DNA of 64,000 nucleotides. It comes from Piromyces finnis. Taxonomy: Eukaryota; Neocallimastigomycota; Neocallimastigomycetes; Neocallimastigales; Neocallimastigaceae. The DNA is taken from NCBI GenBank assembly GCA_002104945.1, contig MCFH01000017.1:310001-374000 (forward strand). Direction: 5' to 3'. This document shows positions 51,908 to 64,000 of this stretch, piece after piece. Position 1 is the first letter of the stretch; each line of letters begins with the position of its first letter. The notes under the pieces are model-generated. The model was not told where the DNA came from. It searched no databases and was given only the letters and a program-made list of their open reading frames with translations. The translations under genes were made by a program, and so were the position numbers.

Positions 51908-52934
51908 TGGAAAATAGTGTATTTCTATGGTATAGGATTGTAGTTTAAATAATATTTTTTAAATAAGAATTAATTCAAAGTTTTTGTATTGTGTATTCTA
52001 TTAAAAAATACGATTTTCTTTTTATTAAAAACGTTTTCTTTTTCTTTTTCTTTTTCTTATATTTATAATTAAATCTTTTTAAAATTTTTATTAATAAAGG
52101 CATGTATTAAAAATTTTTTACATTGTCCATAGAAATAAAATATTATTGGTAGCTTTTTAATTATATTTAAAAAAATTAAAAAGTAGGAAAGAACTTTTAG
52201 TAATTTTATAAAAGTTTTATTGATATATTTATTGTAAATCTATTAGAAATCTATTATAAATCTATTATAAATCTATTATAAATCTATATATATAAAAGAA
52301 AGAAATATTAAATGAAAAAAAAAAGAATATAATTAAAAAAACTTTTTAAAAAGAGAATATTATACATCAAATACGTCACTTACAATTGTTGGTGAAGATA
52401 TATATATATGTTTCAAGAATAATTATAATATCTATCGATAAGAATTTTAAATAAAAATAAAATTACTGTTTTTTTCATTTATTTAATAATTCTTTATTTC
52501 ATTCTTTCCTTTTAATAATCTTTTTATAATAATTTCTTTTTGAAAATTAATAATAATAGTTCCATTATACTCTATATGAATTGATTTTATTTAAAAATTC
52601 TGTTGCTACTACTACCATTAATACTACAATATATTTCTCTTGATTATCTAGTTCAAAATTAGATTTTTAGAATTAAAAAAAAAAAAAAAAAAAGAAATTT
52701 CATTTCTTATTTGGAATGAAATTTTAAAAAAGAAAATTTCTAAATTTTCAATAATTAAATAGTAAAAGAATTAAAAGTTTTTTTTTAAAAAAAAGTTTTT
52801 ATTTCTTTTTATACCTTTTTTTTATTACCTAGTTATTGTTTATTTTCATACAAGACGACAATTAAATACTATCTTTCTTTCCTTTTTCCCTTTTTTTTTT
52901 TTTTTTAATATATCATTGAAAATTATATAATTTA
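51274..52934. other. Intergenic region between RPB11 and the Treslin-like gene
   Basis: AT-rich with long T runs (51887-51908), a CAA run (51376-51395) in the RPB11 3' flank and an 11-bp repeat at 52236-52286. No further gene is recognised. The end contains the promoter of the next gene. Confidence 0.6.
52236..52286. repeat. Short tandem repeat, aaatctattat unit
   Basis: Four to five copies of an 11-base unit in direct succession. It is a small minisatellite in non-coding DNA. Confidence 0.85.
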
Positions 52935-55511
52935 ATGTTTGCTGCAGATGAAATTGAATCTCCATCTTCAAAAAATAGACCACCACCATGTATAGCATTT
53001 TTAGTGGATACGTCAGTAACACCTCTTTATTTAGATAATCAAAAAGTCTTTGGAACATGTACAGTGGAAACCCTTACTATTACCGATATTCATTCAAACA
53101 TTTACATTAAAGGAAAAATAGAAAAATACACAAATCAGGTAAAACTAGCTATTATAAAAATCTTATTATATTTTCAGTATTATGTGGATAAAAAGTTTCA
53201 ATGGGGATACCAATTTTATACCAGTGATTCTAGAACTTTACTTCTTAGTTCTAATAAAAACAAGTTTTTCAAGTTGAATCAGGATTCAATTAATATGTTT
53301 GTGGAAAATTTTAAGAAACTCCTCTTCAAAAATATACAGGAAAAATATTTAAAATCAAAAAGTAGTAGTAGTAATACATCAACTTCTTCATTCAATTGTT
53401 TAAATAATCTTGTAATTACCTTAAGAGAGTGCTTAGCTAGTTTCAATTGGAATTATTCAAGAGATGTAGGATTTTTATCACCTATAAAAAAAAAGAAAAA
53501 AAGTGTTATCCTACATCATTTTTTATTTTTAATGACTCCCTTACCAGATTCTTATTTTGCTTTAGTTAAATATGTAGAAAATCAAAATGTTTATCATGAC
53601 CTTCTTCAAAAACATAATAGTATTGAAGAGGAGGAAGAGGAAGAAGAAGATCCATCAGCTTTGAAAGAAAAAATGGATCTTTTACTGGATAAATTTCAAA
53701 ATGAATTTATTAAAAAGGCGCTTTGGACTGCTTATCTTCAAAATAAAATTGGTATTAGTTGGATCGATACGAATCCTCGATATGAAGAGGATAAAATCAT
53801 TGATTTGGAGATCTGGTCAAAAATGGTAATTTAATTATTTATATTATTATTTTTAATTTTTTTACATATATATATAGAAAAAATTGAACTATTTTATTCG
53901 ATTCAATGTGAGATGTTGATTTTATATTCACGTTGAATCGAATAGAAAAAAAGGATGAAAATTATATTAACCTTTGGGTATCAAATCTATCTATATTATT
54001 CCTTTTTTTTTTTTTTTTTTATGGATTATATATACTTTATATATTTTTATAAAAATATTAAAATAAAAATACCATCATTTATGATAGCAATATATTGAAG
54101 AAAAATATATCAAAGAGTCAATCGAAACGCTTTTAAGTGTTTATGGTGGAAGTATTATCAATTTATATGACATCTCACAAGAATCATCATTACTTCCATT
54201 TTCTTCTTATATTAGTAATTATAGAACTAAAGCAATTAATATGGCAATTGGTGAATTATTAATTAATCAAGGAAAAGATCGTCGAGAAAAAATGATACTT
54301 GAAAATGAAGAAAAAAAAATGAAAAATATTTTATGGTCAGGAAGTTTAACTCATACTAAGGGTAAAATATTATATGATAAATCAAGCACTAGAATTATAG
54401 AATTAGTAAATTTAATTTTTTAAGGTTAATTGATTTTTTTTTTTTTTTATTTAAAAAAGGGAAAAGTAAAACAAATCTTTGTAAAATAGATATTATACCA
54501 TTGCTAAGGTAATTTATAAGGATAAAATAAATAATCAATGACAATAGTTTAAACGTTTAATAAATACAAAAATTAATAATTTTTTTATAATATATATATT
54601 TATATAATAATAACTATTCATATTATCTTAAAATGTATTATTTCATAATCATTCATTATCACTATTTCCTTTTGGACAATAGGGAACAGAAACAATCTCT
54701 ATTCAAATATATGGATACCTTTAAAAAAAATTCAGAATATGAATTTCTTTCAAAACTTTCAAAGGATATTCCACCTTTTTCATTGAAAAGAAAATCCATC
54801 AATGTTGTAAATTTAATAGATACTAATATTGTTGATTCCGCTTGGTTAGAAGGTCAAGAATATTTTTGTCAATTATCTCATGATTTGGAAGAAATGGAAG
54901 ATCTAATAAGTTCCTTATTTTTTTTCAAAGCAATGAATCTATTAAAATTAGGAATGATTGTGGAGGTTTATTTAAATATACGAATTAAAAATAATTCGGA
55001 TGAAGAGTTTAATAATGATGGTGATCTTTCATTACTTTCTAATGATGATACAGAGGATTATGAAAGTAAAAAATATTATGGAATATTGATACCCCTTACA
55101 GAATGTTTTGGATTTATTAGAATTATCAATAGTCAGGCTGCAGAAACTATTCAATCCTATATAAGATCAATGAAAAAAAGGACAAGTCCTAAACAGGAAA
55201 ATATTTTTAAACATTTATCGGAAGATGTATGTTAACTTTTTATTAATAATAGTAATAATCATAGTATGAAATGAATAAAAAAAAAGCAATAAAGTTTATA
55301 ATATTTATTTTAATCATTCATATATATTAGGATTTATTTGAGCTACTTTCTATTGATTTAATAAATAAATCAACTGAAGATAATGAAATTAATCATCATG
55401 GTATGTAAAATTATATTAATAAAGAGATGATGTCAATATATTTAATTAAACTTTTTTTTAAAAAAATAATTAATATATGTAAATTTTTATAATATAAATC
55501 TAATGAAATTT

Positions 55512-55547
<36 letters not shown>

Positions 55548-58500
55548 CACTATATTTATATTTTGATAAATATTCATAATTATGATTATAAACTATTATA
55601 TTTTGAAACTTTTTTTTTAATTATATATAGAATTTTCAATGAATTATTTAGAACGATGGTATAAATCCATTTTAAATAATTTTAATTCTACCGAAGTGAA
55701 AAAGATTAATCTTACAGAGTTAATGCTTCTTTCTCCAAATTCAGAAAACGTCTTGCCAAAAGAAAAGAAAGACAATTCTAAAAACCATTCTAAAAAATCA
55801 ACAAATAAAAATCAATATCAGTTATTTACGCAGGATGGTATTATTGAACTCTACCGAAAACGAGAAAAGGAAAAAGCTCAACTGGAAAAACAAATGGAAG
55901 AAAATCAAAAGTAAGCATTTTTAAAGATTAAAAAAGAGAAAAAAAGACAGCCGTAGTAATAATAGTTTGATTATAAAAGGATAATTTATTTATTTTTTTA
56001 TTATATAATAATATTGTATTATTGTATATTTTTTGTGATAGTAGTAACGATGAAAATTCTGAACATGGTAATTCTGGTAAAGAGGAACAAGAGGAAAAGA
56101 AAAAGAAAAAAACTGTTAAAGATATTATTAATAATCTAAAATCCTTAATATATAATATTATTTACTATGAAAAGGTAACATCATCCTTTTTAAATAGAGT
56201 TTCAAAAATCTTTTTAATGAAAATTATTAATAATATTTCTTTTATTATATATATATATATATATTTTTTTTTTTTCATAAATATCCTATTTTATTAGAAT
56301 ATGGTTGAAGATTTTGGCCAAACCTTAAATACTATACATAATAAATTATTTAGTGAGGAAGATGCGAATGAAAAAATCAAAACAACAAAAGAAGATGGAG
56401 ATCGTTCTATTGATTCTGTTAGTACAGAAAGTTTAGATTTTGATGAAAAAAATGATGAAAACAGTCGGGAAGAAATGGTAATTAGAATGAAATTTAATTT
56501 CACAAAGTTTTATATTAAAAATAGACTATTATAATTTTTTATATAAAAAAATTAAAATATATTATTTTATTTTTTAAATTGTTATTTTTATTGTTATATT
56601 GTTATAAAATAAAATTAAAAAAAAAAAAAAAAAAAAAGAAAAAATTATATTTGTCAACTTTGGAAACCGCTATTGTCATGACCCCAGAACAAATTGATCA
56701 TAAATATAAAAATTTTGTAAATTATATAAATGCTCTTTCTACCATTTCACATTCGTCTGATTCAAATGAAAATGCTAGTGATAAGTCTGACCATGAATGT
56801 GAAAATAATCCATCACTGCCTAATACCATTAATAAAAACGACTTTTTTGAGGAGGGTATAATTACAGAAGAAGAAGAAGGTCAAATTCAAGCTTGGAAAT
56901 TACATAATGAAAAGGAAATGGACAAAATTGAAGAAAAGGTTACCCGAATGAAAATTGAAGAGTAAGATAGATGGATATATATTTAGATTTTATTTAATAA
57001 TTAATTATTAATTTTTTTTTTTTTTTAATTTGATTATAAAATCCATATATTATCTTTATATTCACTTGTCCTTTTTTTTTTTTTTTTTTAAATGTAAAGA
57101 GCTCAGATTCAAGTAATAGTTTTATTAGAATATTTAAGATTGCATAAAAAAGAAAAAATAAATTTCCCAGATGTTCTTCTTGATGCAGAAAATCATCCAC
57201 CTACCAATTTATATTCAAAAAAGAAAGAATTTAAAAAGCCAAGAAAGAAATCTGACACTACTATCATTAAAAATATATTGGAAACGTTAATGGATAAACT
57301 TTGTATTTGGATGACATTAGATCAATTCCCAGCATTTGATAGTGTTAATACTCTTGATAATGAACTTTCAGATGATAAAATTACAAATTTTGTTAATTGT
57401 ATTTTAAAAGAATTGTAACGATCGATATTATTAATTTTTAATATAATAAAAATATAAATATAGATATATATATATATTATATTTTTTTTTTCTAAATATT
57501 TTATAAAATAATTTATAACTAATTCCCCCTCTTTACTTCTCTTTAAACTCATTAGATTTAATAAAGATTTACCAAAGATTATTAAACATCTCTATACCAA
57601 GGTTTCAGGTGGATTTGAGGAAGAAGATCCTAAATCTAACTTGTTATCTCCAAAATTTAAAGAAAAGATGTTGAAATCTCGGGAAAAGTATAAAATTCAA
57701 AAACCGCAAAAAATACAATCTCTTTCGGAAAAGTTGAGGGAAGAGTCACAATCTCTCACAACAAATAAAATGGCTGGAAAGAATTTCTTTAATCGACTTT
57801 TTAAAGATCGTGAAGTTGTTATTGTGAAAAAAGAAAGTAAACATAAAAAGAAGAATAAAAAGAATTTGGTGGTAAAAGAACCAAAAGAAACAACAACGGT
57901 ACCAAAACAACTCTTACCATTTGATGAAGGTAATTTTTATAATTTTTATTCCTATCTTACCTCTTTTCTTCCCCCTTTTTTTTTACTTTCATCTTTTCAT
58001 CCATTTTTCAATCTATTTTTTTATTTTTTTATTTTTATTTTCTAATTCTATTTTTATTATTTATTAATTCATTAAATTTATAACCTAGATGAAGAAGAAG
58101 AGGTTAAAATGGTATTAAAACCAAGAAAAACATTTAATTCAATGTCTATTTTGTCTAATTTAATGGTAAATAAATGTTGATTATTAATTTAATTATTATA
58201 ACAAAAAAAAATTTTTTTTTTTTTCCATTTTTATTTATATTGATAATAATTATTAAAATTACGTTTTTAAAATTGTATATATATATTTACTTTTCATATT
58301 TTTATGAAAATATTAATAAATTAAAAAAATACATTTTTCTTACCTTCCTCCTTCCCCCCCTTTTTTTTTTGTTAGTTAACCCCAAGAAAAAGACGTAATA
58401 AAAATGAATTATTGAAAAACATTACTAAATCTCCGTATAAAATGTCCAATTGGATTACTAAAAATGATCCTCTCCCATTACAATCTAAAAAACCTAACAC

Positions 58501-60190
58501 CACCTCTGAATTTATTGTATTTGCTCCAAAGACACCATCCAAAAAGAATAAAAAATCACGTAATAATGTTTATTTTGTAAACAATACCAATGGGCAACCC
58601 CTTGATACCACTACCACCACTGATAAAAATAAAAGCGATAGTATGGAATTTAAGGTATGTCAGACTCCAATGGTACCTAAACGTAGTCAATCAATGATAA
58701 TGGAAGAAAGAAAAGGAATTTCCTTAGTTAGAAGTCAATCCTTATTAGAAGAATTAAATAGTATTGCCGCTGCAGATGACAAAGAAAACGGCAATAGTAA
58801 TGCTAATCGTATGACGTCAATTAGTCCACAAGATAAAGATACCAGTATGGATAGTGCTAAATTAGAAATTAAAAATTTATTTAAGGCATCCTTTAGCCAA
58901 AACAATATTCTAAGTAAAAGTTATAGTTTTAACATAGGCACCACCACCTCTACTACCGTTGACAAAAAAGAAAAGGAAAGCAATTTTAGTTTTGATATTA
59001 AAAGTTTATATGATAGCTATTTAACCAACCGTAGTCAAAGTTCAAATGATAGTCCGAATGATCATCGTTTTAATATTTTTAGTCGTAGTTATCACCGCCG
59101 TAACAGTGAAGAAGAAGAAAGTAATCGTAGTGGTGAAAGTATTACTTTTCGTAAATGGCTTCCAAAAGATATTAATGATCCGTCAGATGAATCTAGTCAT
59201 GAAAAAACACCTCCTATCGCCCATGATCAGGGTTCTCGAAAAACAAGTAAAAACGAAGATTCTACTCATTTTAACGGGTTGGATGATTTAGAACAATTAA
59301 AACATCATTATTCTCAACATTCCGCTACAGAAAATCGTCGTATTTCCTTTTCACCTTCTCCTTCGCCAACGCCAATGAGCTATTCAAGAGAAATATCTCG
59401 TTCACCTACATTCAATAAACTTAATCGGAATAGCTCCTTTACCCTTGGTCTTGATTCTCAACCATCCTTTTTAGATTTTACAACGACAACTCAAGAAGGG
59501 GAATCGATTTTTCCATCAGCAACAAATCATGCCATAACAACCACACCAAAAGCAGATCGTAGAACCAGTTTTATTAACTTTAATCCTCGTGCTTTTGATA
59601 TATCTAGTGAAGGTAGTAGTAGTGGTGGTGGTGGTGGTGATGGTCCTAGTCCTACACCTTCTGCACCAACCACGAATCAAACCTTCATTTTCCAGAAACC
59701 TTGGAGTCGTCATCAAACCTTAACCGAATCGCCAACTCAAGCCACGGCAAAAGAAGAAGAAATCATGCGTACCCCTTCCAAACGTAAATTAAAACAGTCT
59801 CTTCCAATGTTTTCTTTTTCATCTCCAGGAATGAAAAGAAAGAATTCTTCCTTTGGGGATAATGATTTTCCTTCTTCCTCAAAAGTTTCACCCTCACCTA
59901 CCTCCTCTACCCATTCAACCCTTTCCAAAATCGGCGATGAAGATCCTTCCCATTACCTTAAGGTGCCTATTCTATCGACACCCAAGAAACGAAGACTTAA
60001 TCTTCTTAAAGTAACAAATACTAAATCTCCAACTATGGATCAAAATTATTTAGCTCCAACGGCTCCTTTTTCTTCTCAAGATTCTATAGATAATACCGGT
60101 CTTGATGTTGTGATGACCACTCCATCTAAAAAATACAATATATTTACGGTTGCTCCTACCCCAACAAAATATACCAGTTTATTTGATTAG
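52935..60190 (+). CDS. Treslin/TICRR-Sld3-like DNA replication initiation factor
   Basis: Thirteen exons, all junctions GT..AG and in frame, give 1764 residues: 52935-53825, 54088-54361, 54490-54508, 54683-55226, 55331-55400, 55631-55910, 56042-56174, 56298-56477, 56639-56961, 57100-57414, 57556-57929, 58089-58165, 58376-60190. The N-terminal 300 residues resemble Treslin's vWA-like region: CIAFLVDTS, an amphipathic helix before WGYQFYTSDSR, TLRECLASFNW..FLSP, FLFLMTPLPDS and ISWIDT. The centre has Sld3/Treslin-type helices (AQIQVIVLLEYLRL; LETLMDKLCIW). The last 600 residues are basic, Ser/Thr-rich and full of S/T-P sites, several of CDK form (TPRKRR, SPYK, TPSKRK, TPKKRR, TPSKK). In studied species CDK phosphorylation of such sites lets Treslin/Sld3 bind TopBP1/Dpb11 and recruit CDC45 to origins in the nucleus. 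Identity rests on pattern recognition without a search. The ATG at 52935 gives the full first strand of the N-terminal domain. Confidence 0.84.
54490..54508 (+). other. 19-nt microexon of the Treslin-like gene (exon 3)
   Basis: Exon 2 ends in phase 1 (AAG G) and exon 4 starts in phase 2 (G GAA CAG), so a direct join shifts the frame. Between them, TAG at 54487-54489 and GTAATT at 54509 bound the 19 bases atattataccattgctaag. Inserting these gives DIIPLLR and restores the frame on both sides. Confidence 0.8.
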
Positions 60191-60972
60191 AAATAACAAA
60201 GCAATAATAACAACAATAACATATTCATCCACCAACTCACCAATAATTATAAATCTGCCAATATTGGTAAATTATAAAATTTTATTGTTAACCATTATTT
60301 TTAATGCCATGTTTCATTAAAAAAAAAAAGTTTTTTTTTTTTAAATTATTATTTTCCTTTTTACTTATTTATTTGTAATCTATCACATTCCATTAGTTTT
60401 TTTTTTATATTAAATAATTTTTATTTTTTTTTATATTTATAATATAAATATTTTATTGTATTGTTTTTTTTTTATTTATTTATAATCTTTTAAAAAAAAG
60501 AATACACACACACACACGCATATATATATATACCTTTTTAAAGAATTAATCTTGTATAAGAAAGAAGAAAAAGAAAAAAAAAAAATTAAAACTTTTTTTT
60601 TTACTATTTTTAAAAACTCTTATATTGAAATGAAAAACGAATTTTACATTAAATCCCTAATTAATATTTAAAATACATAAAAATAAATATATAAAAAATA
60701 TATATATATATAAAAATAAAAACCATTAGAAAATAAAAACAAAAAAAGGATTCATTTTTATTATTTCGTGAATTAAATATAATTTATTTATTTATATTCT
60801 TCTCTAATAATGTTTATTTTCATTGTTTTCATTTATCCTTTTTTTTTTTTTTTTTATGATTGAACTATTTGTTATTATTATTATTTTACTTTTTATTTTT
60901 TCATTTTTTTTTAAAAGTTAATAAAAATATATAAATATGTGTTGAGTTTTTATTATTTTGTTTGTTTTTCTT

Positions 60973-61003
<31 letters not shown>
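60191..61003. other. Intergenic region between convergent genes
   Basis: AT-rich 3' flanks of the Treslin-like gene and of EIPR1, with long A/T runs and short CA and TA dinucleotide runs near 60504-60532. No gene is seen. Confidence 0.65.
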
Positions 61004-61009
<6 letters not shown>

Positions 61010-61351
61010 ACAAGTAATATTAAAGATTTTATATTTTTCTTCTGAAGGTACAATATTAATAACAAAACGACCATCATACGATAAAGAACCAAAAATCCAT
61101 GGATCTGAATTACTCCAGGTAATGGCATAAACACTATCTTCATGTTGATCATAGGTAGAAACAATACCATCTACTGGATGACTATTATTATTAAAATTTA
61201 AATATGAATAAATAAATAAAAAAAAAAGTGTATGTATGCAAGAATAAAAATAATTTGTAATGAAAAAAAAAAAAAAAAAGTATTTTTGTTTAGGATAAAT
61301 CATTTTTATTAATTAATTAATAATAATATTGCTTTTATTTATATTTAATAC

Positions 61352-61387
<36 letters not shown>

Positions 61388-63951
61388 ACCTTGATCCTGT
61401 ACCAGTATAGAATAATTCTTGTTCATATTTATTATATGTTATAGAATCATCCATGGAAGTTTTATCATCGAAATCAGATTTTTCATCGGTAATAATAATA
61501 GATTTTTCTTCCAAGAATTTTGCAGAGGATGAAACAGAAACAGCACTTTGTAAATTAACTTGACAATCTGAACTAGAAGTAATCAAGAGTTGATCATGGT
61601 AATGATTAAATTTAACATTCCATACCCTAAAAATTATATATTATTTGGTTAGAGTAGTAGAAAAAATATAAAATTAATAGAAATATAATGTAATATACAT
61701 ATGGGTATGTATGTGTGTATGTGTATAGAGAAAAGTAAGTTTTTTTTTTTTTTTTTAGTAAATGATAATAAATAATAAATAAAAATTTAAATTACCAATG
61801 CGAATGATCTGAAATAATCTTTAATGGCTCTTTTGGTAATCGAATATCCCATAATTTTACATTACAATCATTACCAGCAGTAGCAATAAAATAGGGTTTA
61901 TTAGGATTATAATCTATATCATTAATTAACATTTCATGAGCATTTTCAATTTTCATACCAACCCTACATATTGTTAGAGATAAATACAAATAATATATTA
62001 TATATTAATGATAATAATGCTAATAATAATGATGATGATAATGATGATGATTTATATATATAAAGATGTATATACATCATCATCTTATCATCACCAATAT
62101 AATTTTATTATTATTATTTTTTAAATGTAACTTACCCATCTTTACGACAATCCCATGTAAAAACATTTTCATTATTTGTAGTAACAAATATATCATTAGA
62201 ATGAGGACTCCATACACCTGCCGTTAATTGTATTTTATCATTATATTGATTTGATGGAATTGTATATTGACGTATTGACTATTTTTTTTTATTTATTTAA
62301 AACATATTTAAAATAGTAGAATATATAAGTATATATATATATATATATATATTTAGAGAGAGTATGTGTATAAGTAAAAAATAAGATATGGTTAAATCAT
62401 ATAATTATTTCATTTTATGATTTTAATAATTTGAAATGATTGAAAATTATAATATATAGATAAAAAATATCAAATTTTTTTATTTATTTATCTGAGTGAG
62501 CATACCTCTGATGTATTAGTTATATTATTAATATCCCATACACTTATGGTATTATCTTCTAGAGTTGCTAATTTTGTTGCTGATTCGGTTGGTTCACATA
62601 TAATTCTTTTTATTTATTTGTTTATTATTATATATTGTAATATTTTTGTTTTTATACCATAAATTTTTAAATATGAAATTAGGATTTCATTTTTTTTTTT
62701 AGTTTTTAATGAAAAATAAAAAAAAAAAAAGAAAGAAATTATTATTTATTAGGACAATACTGTTATTGAAAGTAAATAAATAAATATATATATATATTAA
62801 AATACTTTTTACTTTTTTATTTTATAATTTGAATTAAAAGTAGCCATATTATCTAATTTATATTCTGTTACAGTATTTTCAGTAACATCTACTGTATTCA
62901 TTTTCCATAAACTTGTTTCCATAGTTTGGGAATTGGGTATCTTATAAGCTGGTTTATTTTTATTTTTATTTTGTTATTGTTATTGTTGTATTTTTCATGT
63001 ATTTATTTTAAAATTTTTTTTATATTTAAACATTTTGGATTGGATTTTCAAATTTCGAATTTTGAAATTCAAATGAAATTTCATTTTTATGTATTCAATA
63101 ATTAAAAAAAAAAAAAATTTTATATTAGCATTGTTCCAATTTCATAATAAAAATTACATTTTATTCTTTTCTTTCTTTCTTTTTTTTTTTTTTTAATATT
63201 GTCTTTTTTATTATTATTAAATTATTATTTATTAAATTGTATTTATATATATATATTTTTTTTTGCTTATTTATTTTAATGTTCGTGTTAATTTTTGTTT
63301 AAATAAAAGTGTATTAATATATAAATAATATTTCATATTTTTTATTTTTCATTGATATAATAAATAGTTGAAATTACTTGTAAATATCATATCACTTAAA
63401 TAAGGATGAGCTGTTATTGACCATACTTCACCGGGGTGTTTAAATATTATACTGGAAATATCACATTCATCTTCGTTAAATTCTAGTAAATGAATCTTTT
63501 ATTCATTTTTGATATTATTGAAAATAATAGAAAATTTTTTATTTGTTTGTTTGAATTTTAAATAAATATATAAAAATTTAAATGTTAATTCTAGGTTCAA
63601 TTAATTGAAACTAAATATTTTTTTATTATTTATATATATATATATGTATTTTTATTTTGAAAAGTAAATATATTTATCAATAGTTTCATAATTGTAATTA
63701 CTTCATTATCATTTCTTGGATCCTGAGTACCTATTATAAAACGATTTTTTTCTTGTTCTGCTTCCTGTGATACCATACATCTTGTCTATAATATACATTG
63801 ACCCATTTATATAATTGTAAAGTTAATGAATTTGTTTACTTTTTTTTTAATATAAAAGTAATATTCTATTTAAAAAGAAATTAAAAAAAACTAGTGTTAT
63901 TGCTATTATTACTTTATGATTTATTCCATAAACACAAGACATTTCCTCCAT
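61004..63951 (-). CDS. EIPR1: EIPR1/TSSC1 WD40-repeat protein
   Basis: Minus-strand exons: 63951-63913, 63785-63702, 63495-63378, 62948-62813, 62605-62506, 62278-62136, 61963-61796, 61626-61390, 61181-61004. All junctions are GT..AG and in frame, giving 400 residues, close to the roughly 387 of the human protein. Diagnostic segments occur in family order: a short VYG start, [114 protein letters not shown] and [14 protein letters not shown]1 forms a seven-bladed propeller that interacts with the GARP and EARP tethering complexes and helps endosomal recycling and dense-core or Golgi traffic. It faces the Treslin-like gene tail to tail. The ATG at 63951 has an A-rich leader. Confidence 0.95.
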
Positions 63952-64000
63952 TTTCGTTTCGTTTCGTTTCGTTTTTCTTTCTTTTTATTAAATAGTTTAA
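63952..64000 (-). promoter_or_regulatory. Leader or promoter of EIPR1 with a CGTTT run
   Basis: Four CGTTT units at 63955-63974 lie just upstream of the EIPR1 start; on the gene's strand they read AAACG repeats leading into AAAATGG. CpG-containing repeats are rare in this window. They could be 5' UTR or a factor-binding run. The window ends here, so the full promoter is not visible. Confidence 0.4.

Noticed and set aside
53139-53177. Possible 39-nt intron (GTAAAA..TTTCAG) in exon 1 of the Treslin-like gene
   Set aside because: It is very short and a multiple of three, and it encodes an amphipathic helix expected between the first strand and WGYQFY in this domain, so I kept it as coding.

Overview
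This window looks like nuclear DNA from a very AT-rich fungus, most probably an anaerobic gut fungus (Neocallimastigomycota). That placement is an inference. It rests on gene-poor intergenic DNA made almost wholly of A/T runs and microsatellites, GT..AG introns, Asn/Gln/Ser-rich proteins, a secreted Ser/Thr repeat protein with a Cys-rich tail, a bacterial-looking M18 aminopeptidase carrying an organelle-type presequence, and conserved eukaryotic genes (RPB11, EIPR1, a Treslin/Sld3 protein). Dictyostelid-like AT-rich genomes are the main alternative.

Layout. 1-3492: no gene; a solo LINE 3' tail and two hairpin-forming repeats. 3493-5163: secreted protein built from a 7-residue tandem repeat. 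5739-11464: a full-length LINE-type retrotransposon with 13-bp target-site duplications, an intact 1513-residue APE/RT ORF and two 124-bp structured monomers at its extreme 5' end. It sits in an older decayed copy of its own family, whose remnants run to about 12550. 13.4-14.5 kb: trinucleotide arrays in opposite orientation. 16877-17602: CBM48/AMPK-beta-like protein. 19859-25344: Q/N-rich protein of unknown function (5 exons). 28637-29873: TTACTA hexamer array. 31381-35627: two-finger C2H2 factor whose first finger is split by an intron. 36560-39152: M18 aminopeptidase with an organelle-type presequence encoded by a separate exon. 46399-42511 (minus): coiled-coil protein with a CC1-box-like motif, probably a dynein adaptor. 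50055-51273: RPB11 (5 exons). 52935-60190: Treslin/Sld3-like replication initiation factor (13 exons including a 19-nt microexon). 63951-61004 (minus): EIPR1/TSSC1 WD40 protein (9 exons), convergent with the Treslin gene.

The genes do not form a pathway; this is an ordinary eukaryotic neighbourhood. I assembled exon models by hand from GT..AG sites, reading phase and protein similarity. In RPB11, EIPR1, Treslin, the aminopeptidase and the zinc-finger gene every junction keeps frame. No tRNA, rRNA or CRISPR array was recognised. The most unusual items are the LINE's 5' structured monomers, the Treslin/Sld3 gene with its microexon, the separately encoded aminopeptidase presequence, and the CC1-box protein whose first intron is mostly an ATT microsatellite.
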